Assembly (NCBI GenBank): GCA_965178125.1
Contig: OZ237737.1
Location: 124,001-188,000 of the forward strand
From: Bilabrum cf. latius
Taxonomy: Eukaryota; Bigyra: Bicosoecida; Bigyra; Bicosoecida
Direction: 5' to 3'
Length of the DNA: 64,000 nucleotides
The notes beneath the pieces are model-generated. The model had not been told where the DNA came from. It made no database searches and saw only the letters and a program-made list of their open reading frames with translations. The position numbers and the translations under genes are program-made. Numbering within the stretch: the stretch's first letter is position 1; the number at the start of each line of letters is the position of its first letter. Below, one piece after another: positions 59,101 through 64,000 of this stretch.

Positions 59101-61713
59101 CAACCGAGCAGCACCCCATCATTTACCCAAGCGCGCTAGCAGAAGGCGGTACTGCAGCAGCCCGGCGCGTCAGCCGAAACGGATGTGCTTTCCGCGCCCG
59201 CGCAACGGCCGGGTGTCCCGCGGCACCAGAGCACTCCGCCATCCAAGCGAAGAAGGTCCTCGAGGAGCAGGATGGCAGCCAGCCAGGAGTCCATCGGGGC
59301 GATGCCGCCGTCCCTCCAAGACCACCGTCCCTCCCTCACCGAGGCCTCTTAGATAGACACCACCACGCGCTAGACATCTGGCCCATAGGCCGGCAAGTCC
59401 AACAGCAGCGGCTCTGTCACATCTGCAGCTTTGAGCAGCTCTCAAAGCCTGCCACAGCGGCAGGCTCGTGAGGACGAGATAAAAGGTGGTACCACTGATG
59501 CCAGTGCGGGAACGAGAGTGGCATAGTCGTGCCCGTCCGTGGTACCCGCTCGAGCGCCCGCTCTGCAGCAAGACAATGCTCGGGATCGAGGCGGCGCGGC
59601 CACCAAACGGGCTGGCCCGTCACTCCTTTCCTCTGTGGCTGTTCCCGGTTCCGTGACAGCATCCATGCACACGCAGGTGCCTGTGAGGAGAGAACAACGA
59701 GGCAGCGATGGCACTGCTGGGGGCGGGGTTAAGAATGCTGCTGCAAGTGCTGGTGCTGCCGAATCAGTGCACGTGGCAACGCACGGGCACGCAAGCGAGC
59801 GCGAGCTACAGCACGACCTAGGCAAGACAGCACCGAGCCAGACCCCCCAAGCACAGCAGCGCGCAGCAAGGCTTGCTCTCCCCAAGACAAAAAGCACCGG
59901 CTCCGGCCCACCCAACTTGGCTGGTGCTGGAAGATAGCAGCAAAAGGCGACCGAGAAGCAATTCGTTGAGGATACTGCTGCCATGGGCGTGCCTGCAGGT
60001 GTTCGTCCGCATGCAGCAGCCGATGGGAGTGATTCGGACAGGGTGGCATCGCGTGGAACGGAGAGTGTGCCCAGACTGGGACGAGGCATGCCCGGGGGAA
60101 TGGGAGAGGGCGGGGCCGGGATGGAGCTGATCGCGGCAATCGCCGCCATGGCCGAGGCAGTAGAGGGCGAGCGGGGTCCCGACGGTCTCGCCGCTCTGAT
60201 GGATGCAATGGCTGGGGGTGGAAGCGGGGGAGGGGGTGGCGGGTATGAGTTCGACGATGCGATGCAGATGCAAGCCGAGGAGGAGGAGGACATGGCAGAT
60301 GTAGCTGCTCTCCCAGACATCCCCCTGCGGTCTGAGTCGCGCGGCGGAAGTGCAGGCACCGACGCCGGCAGCCAGGACGGGTATGATGGGAGCATACCGG
60401 CGAATGAACAGACAGACGCGCAAGAGACAGGAGAAGGTGAAGGACAAGCATCGATGATCGACGTGTAGAGTGCGGCCCCACCTGCCCTGCAAGGTGAACG
60501 CAACGACCTCCCGTATCCCAAAGCTGTCCGAGATGCTGATGCTTCGAGCGACTCTCGGCGGGTCAAGGAGCTAGGGGACGGCGTCGGTGTCGACACCAAA
60601 GTGCCATCGGGTGCCGCTCGCCAGCGGCTGGAAGGCCTGCTGCTGGCGCATCGCAGGTTTGAGTCCATGATTGATTCGGCTGGGACTGAGAGCGGCCCGG
60701 TCTCAGGCTTGAAGGGTGAGTTTGATACTGGGGAGCCGTGCGACGGGCCGAAGGGCGGTATCAACGGCGGTCATGCCAAGCAGCAGAGGGAGACCAGCGT
60801 GCGCGCGTTGAATGCAGGCATGCCAGTGGAAGAAGCTCCCTTGGACGCAGAAACGGCTCAGCACGCCCAAAGCGTACAGGAAGAGCCCAGCCTGGATGGA
60901 ATGCTGCCGATCGACGAGCAGTACGACCCTGACAGGCCGCTGGACGCATCCTTGCTCACGCTGTCACCGTCTCCTGAGAGGGCGCGCAGCGGCGGCAGGA
61001 CGGCGTGTCCTCCGGGCCCTGACGGCAAGCAAAACAACAGTGGAGTCGAGCTAGCAGTGTCCGATATATTGGCAAACGAAGGTGAGGAATCGCTGCAAGC
61101 ATCGGAACATGCCGATGCATCCGTGGATGGCTCGTCCGTGCCGACAGTCGGCTCCACCTCATTGGCATCCGCCGAGGGCAAGGAGGTACCCAACACCGGA
61201 CCTGAGCAGGCATCTGGAGCATCAAAGCCGAGAAAGACGAAGAAAGTCAAGAAGAAGAAGAGGACAAAGAGCAAGACCACCTAGGGCAGCGCGGGGCCTG
61301 CACATGGGGCCAGAGCGCAGGGCAAGACTGCAATCAGCAAGCCAGCCCCCAGCAAGGCCAAAAAGGCAACCACACTGCCAGCCACGACCTCCAAGCGGCC
61401 GGGGCAAGGCAAAGCCACGGCGGGCCCGAGACGTGGATCCACGGCTTCGCAGTCGAGCAGCCACGGCCCCACGCACTTGGCAACGTCTTCCGGACTACGT
61501 GATGCGGTGCGCGAGCGGCTTGGGATGCTGGGGGGCGGGGGTGCGGTCCGGGTGCCCCTCGGTGCGGTGCCTGCAGGCGCCTCGGCCGATCGCGGCAGCG
61601 CTGCGCCCGGCGTCTCGGGGTCGAAGGCAGGGCGGTCTGCTTCCCAGGTAGGCGGTGCAAGGCGAGTGCTGGCGCGCAGGCCCTCGTCGAGGTACGGCTC
61701 GATGCCGAGGTGA
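56146..61713 (+). CDS. Large disordered protein with central coiled coil, 18 internal UAGs
   Basis: The frame opens at ATG 56146 and closes at TGA 61711-61713 (1,855 residues). It is crossed by 18 UAGs, including tandem UAG-UAG at 56176-56181, and no UAA or UGA. I recognise no catalytic domain. Residues 1-620 are Ser/Arg/Gln/Gly-rich with GQGQ and Ala-Pro runs. Residues about 640-830 (58060-58640) form a strong heptad coiled coil (ASKLKEERDALQSQMAQLRS). The rest is polar and low-complexity apart from a short Ala/Met-rich helix near 60118-60215 and an acidic region. A very basic KPRKTKKVKKKKRTKSK segment lies before the last UAG at 61282. It could be a scaffold or nuclear protein; this is unproved. 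A short 5' exon is possible, because an AG acceptor-like site lies just upstream. Confidence 0.75.
57622..57666. repeat. CCCCTG hexamer run
   Basis: About seven copies, encoding Ala-Pro in the disordered N-terminal half of the large coiled-coil protein. A second simple run (GGGGCA, 56830-56862) encodes Gly-Gln. Confidence 0.8.
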
Positions 61714-61847
61714 TCGGATCCAGACTGGATTGTGACCAGCGCAAGCTGGACACGCATACGGCGCTGAGAAGCGCAGATAATGTCAATTTTAATCATATTA
61801 CACATAGCCGGAACTGCACTCAAGGCACGCGCAAATTCTTCAGCATC

Positions 61848-64000
61848 TCAGTCCAGCACCAGCAGCACGCTCTGAGGCAGGTGATCCGAAGGGAATTGTG
61901 GCGACGGCAGGCCCTTGTATCTCCTAATCTCCATGTCAGGCACCTCGGACAGTGCCGCACAGGGCAGCAGGCCGCCCCTGTACATGGCCTCTCGGCTCTT
62001 TGCCTCTTTGTCTGAGCCAGCTCCTTTCGCCTTACCCTTGCCCTTGCCCTTGCCTCCCGCGCGCCTGCCACCCTTGGGCTTCGCAGCCGAGGATGAAACG
62101 CGCCCTGCGCCCAGCCCGAGCGCCCCCGGGTCCGGCCCGCAGTAGACCCAGTCCAGCGCAGCGTGGAACTCGCCCACGTGGTGCGTGAACACGGGGTCGT
62201 GCCCGAAGCAGGCAGACACCGACGAGGCCAAGGACAGCGGCTTGTCCAGCATGGAAGTAGACAGCAGCCCGTGCCACGCACCCTCCGGTGCCAGCCATCC
62301 TTCCGGTACCATATCTCGAAGGCGGGGCAGCGACAGCAGTGCAGCCGGGTATGGCACACCCTTCTTCTCTCCCTCTCGAATCTCGCTCGTGCTGGCCTTG
62401 ACGGTGCCCCGTGACAGCAGCCTGTGCATGGGGTGCGAGCTGAGCGCGTTAAAGTCCCCACCGATGACGAAGAAGGGCCAGCTCGGCCGCCCAAAGCTGC
62501 CCTTGGCCAGCTGCCCATCGGGGTCCGTTGCCTCCAGTGAGGCCCGAAGCCTCGCCACGGTGGCATGCACGCACGCGGACATCTCCATGAGCTGCAGGTG
62601 GGGCTGCCTGAACTGCGCCGTGATGTGCACGCTCACGGCCATGCCCACGTGCGCCGTTCTCCTGTGCCTCAGAACCACAGCAGCGGCCACCTCCGGCAGC
62701 GTCGACTGGAACAGCGCCCTGGTCTTGGCCGGCTGCTCCGATTGGGAGATGGCCTCGTCCCCTAGGTGCACGTCGTGCTTCGAGATGCACTCCCAGTCGG
62801 CCGTCTGCCAGTGAATCGAGGGCCCGATCGCCCGACCAGCCGTGGGCCTGCCGCCTGCCTTGCGCTTGCGGCAGTGCAGCCCCTCGTAGCCGATCGTGAC
62901 GAGTGCGCCGTTGAGCCAGCGCTCGTGGTTCTGCTCAGAGGAGCCCCTTCCATTGCGGTTGCCGATCCGGACAGGCATGGGATCCGCCTCTGCGCCGCCC
63001 TTCTCTTCTTTGCCCTCGCCCGCACCTGCACCGCTGCTGGCACTACCACTACCGCTGCCGCCCGTCTCTTTCTTGGCGTCCTCCTTGGCTGCTTCGTCTG
63101 CCCTGCGCTTGAATGCCTGCGCGTCCTCCTCCTTTGGTGGCGCGTCCTTGACAACGAGAGCGACAGCGTCCGGCGTCTGCCAGCTCTGGACCTCCTGCAG
63201 CATGAGGATGGACGGGAGGCGGAACCTGATCTCCTGCATGTGCAGCGCGCGGCGCCACTCCCACTGCATTGCGGTGCGGGAGGCGTACGGGAACTGGTGC
63301 GGCCCGCAGAGGTCGCCTGCCAGGAGGTTGCGAGTCTCGACCACGAAGGCAGTCTTGTCCCGGCCCAACCTCTCGAGGAAGCAGCGCTCCAACGCCGCCA
63401 CGGCACGAGGTACAAGTCTATCCGCCGCTCCGACGTCAAAGGAATCCCGCCGCGCAACCGCAGACGTTTGATGCCCGCCGGCTGCACCAGCCTGCCCTGT
63501 CGCCGCCACTGCCCCAGCCGAGGCACGATCGTCAGCCCCATCAGACGACAAAGACGAAGGAGATGAAAGAGGCTCCAGCTCCAAACGACGAGCCAGCAAG
63601 GCGGCGGGCGCGCATCCCCGCAGGCCCAGCGGCCGGCTGTACCACCGCTTGCCGCTGGCCAGCCGTGCGGCCTCCTTGCGCCCCACCCCATCCGTGGCCC
63701 CATCGCTGCTGAACCGCGCCTCTCCGTCGCTTCCCTCTCGTAGCATCGGCCGGGCCTCCTGCCCGCCGGTGCTGGACGCACCCTCGGTGGATCCACGCGA
63801 CGATGACGCGGATCCGCTCGCGCCACCGGGCGCCAGCGCGGGCACGCCGGGCCTAGCCCCCAGCGTGGCCCCGCCCACCGTGCTCGCATCACCTCCAATG
63901 ACCGAGCGCGCGCGGATGGCCTTTCTCGCCCTGTTCACTCGTGACTGCATGCGCAGCGCGCTGGTGATGAGTGCCTGCAGCAAGTGGGGAGACTCCTCTC
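61848..64000 (-). CDS. CCR4/nocturnin/Angel-type EEP nuclease, 5'-truncated
   Basis: The frame is open from the window end to TGA at 61848-61850, so the start lies beyond 64000. No UAG occurs in more than 710 codons. After a basic, Ser/Gly-rich N-terminal half come the EEP motifs: ETRNLLAGDL (family form YNxLA), WEWRRALHMQEI, ILMLQEVQSW with the metal-binding Glu, GGDFNA, HAALDWVYCG (Asp), and SDHLPQSVLLVLD (catalytic Asp-His). A GGSGSG/Lys-rich insert of about 60 residues splits the early part of the domain, and a GKGKGK insert lies before the last motif. CCR4-type enzymes shorten poly(A) or cleave NADP(H) or 2',5'-linkages; which applies here cannot be told. It is convergent with the previous gene across 134 bp. 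Confidence 0.82.
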   Translation of the reverse strand, partial: EESPHLLQALITSALRMQSRVNRARKAIRARSVIGGDASTVGGATLGARPGVPALAPGGASGSASSSRGSTEGASSTGGQEARPMLREGSDGEARFSSDGATDGVGRKEAARLASGKRWYSRPLGLRGCAPAALLARRLELEPLSSPSSLSSDGADDRASAGAVAATGQAGAAGGHQTSAVARRDSFDVGAADRLVPRAVAALERCFLERLGRDKTAFVVETRNLLAGDLCGPHQFPYASRTAMQWEWRRALHMQEIRFRLPSILMLQEVQSWQTPDAVALVVKDAPPKEEDAQAFKRRADEAAKEDAKKETGGSGSGSASSGAGAGEGKEEKGGAEADPMPVRIGNRNGRGSSEQNHERWLNGALVTIGYEGLHCRKRKAGGRPTAGRAIGPSIHWQTADWECISKHDVHLGDEAISQSEQPAKTRALFQSTLPEVAAAVVLRHRRTAHVGMAVSVHITAQFRQPHLQLMEMSACVHATVARLRASLEATDPDGQLAKGSFGRPSWPFFVIGGDFNALSSHPMHRLLSRGTVKASTSEIREGEKKGVPYPAALLSLPRLRDMVPEGWLAPEGAWHGLLSTSMLDKPLSLASSVSACFGHDPVFTHHVGEFHAALDWVYCGPDPGALGLGAGRVSSSAAKPKGGRRAGGKGKGKGKAKGAGSDKEAKSREAMYRGGLLPCAALSEVPDMEIRRYKGLPSPQFPSDHLPQSVLLVLD

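Overview
The window is nuclear DNA from a unicellular eukaryote. It is GC-rich (roughly 60 %) and gene-dense, with about 22 protein genes and one tRNA. Introns are short spliceosomal ones with GTRAG donors and mostly (C/T)GCAG acceptors, placed near gene starts. The gene set includes mitochondrial ribosomal protein mL46, a complex-I-type gamma carbonic anhydrase, AP-4 epsilon, centrin and a front-end fatty-acid desaturase. That implies an aerobic, centriole-bearing protist that is probably not an animal or fungus. I cannot name the lineage.

The main result is the genetic code. Almost every long gene is split into in-frame pieces by TAG and only by TAG. Reading through, I count 75 internal UAG codons in 16 genes, over about 17,600 codons, with no internal UAA or UGA. 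The 22 genes end in UGA (20) or UAA (2) and never in UAG. So UAG is a sense codon and UAA and UGA are stops. Homology points to glutamine. In the Pol III subunit RPC10/POLR3K a UAG (39180-39182) sits on the invariant Gln just before the RSADEP zinc-ribbon motif. In IPT repeats of the giant gene UAG replaces a Gln seen in sister repeats. In gamma-CA it replaces the plant Gln. Many UAGs lie beside CAG or CAA. All CDS calls below assume UAG = Gln.

Layout. 1-3036 (+): 5'-truncated LRR/Cys-rich membrane protein. 3171-4106 (-): ABM-like protein. 4188-4703 (+): four-TM protein. 5501-6157 (+): centrin. 6292-8168 (-): mitochondrial acetyl-CoA hydrolase/CoA-transferase, divergent from a GST (8307-9329 +). 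9330-11240: AT-richer, holding a small EEP-nuclease gene (10200-10994 +). 11248-12753 (-): PDI-like protein. 12956-15475 (-): propionyl-CoA synthetase. 16632-33594 (-): giant adhesion/receptor gene of about 5,570 codons (Cys-rich, about 20 cadherin repeats, about 12 IPT/TIG repeats, about 9 TM helices). 35031-37475 (-): PNP oxidase with a very long N-terminus. 37711-38579 (+): TRAPPC2L. 39105-39609 (-): POLR3K. 40170-41467 (+): FAM98. 41745-43487 (-): cytochrome-b5 desaturase. 43795-44858 (-): gamma-CA. 45033-48831 (+): AP-4 epsilon. 49037-50563 (-): mL46. 51015-51086 (+): tRNA-Glu(CUC). 51491-54361 (-): PP2A B''. 54567-56015 (-): thioredoxin/UIM protein. 56146-61713 (+): disordered coiled-coil protein with 18 UAGs. 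61848-64000 (-): CCR4/nocturnin-type nuclease, 5'-truncated.

These are mostly unrelated housekeeping genes with no operon logic. Two enzymes, the CoA-transferase and propionyl-CoA synthetase, both handle mitochondrial short-chain acyl-CoAs. The sequences that set the code itself (a tRNA-Gln with CUA anticodon, and eRF1) are not in this window.
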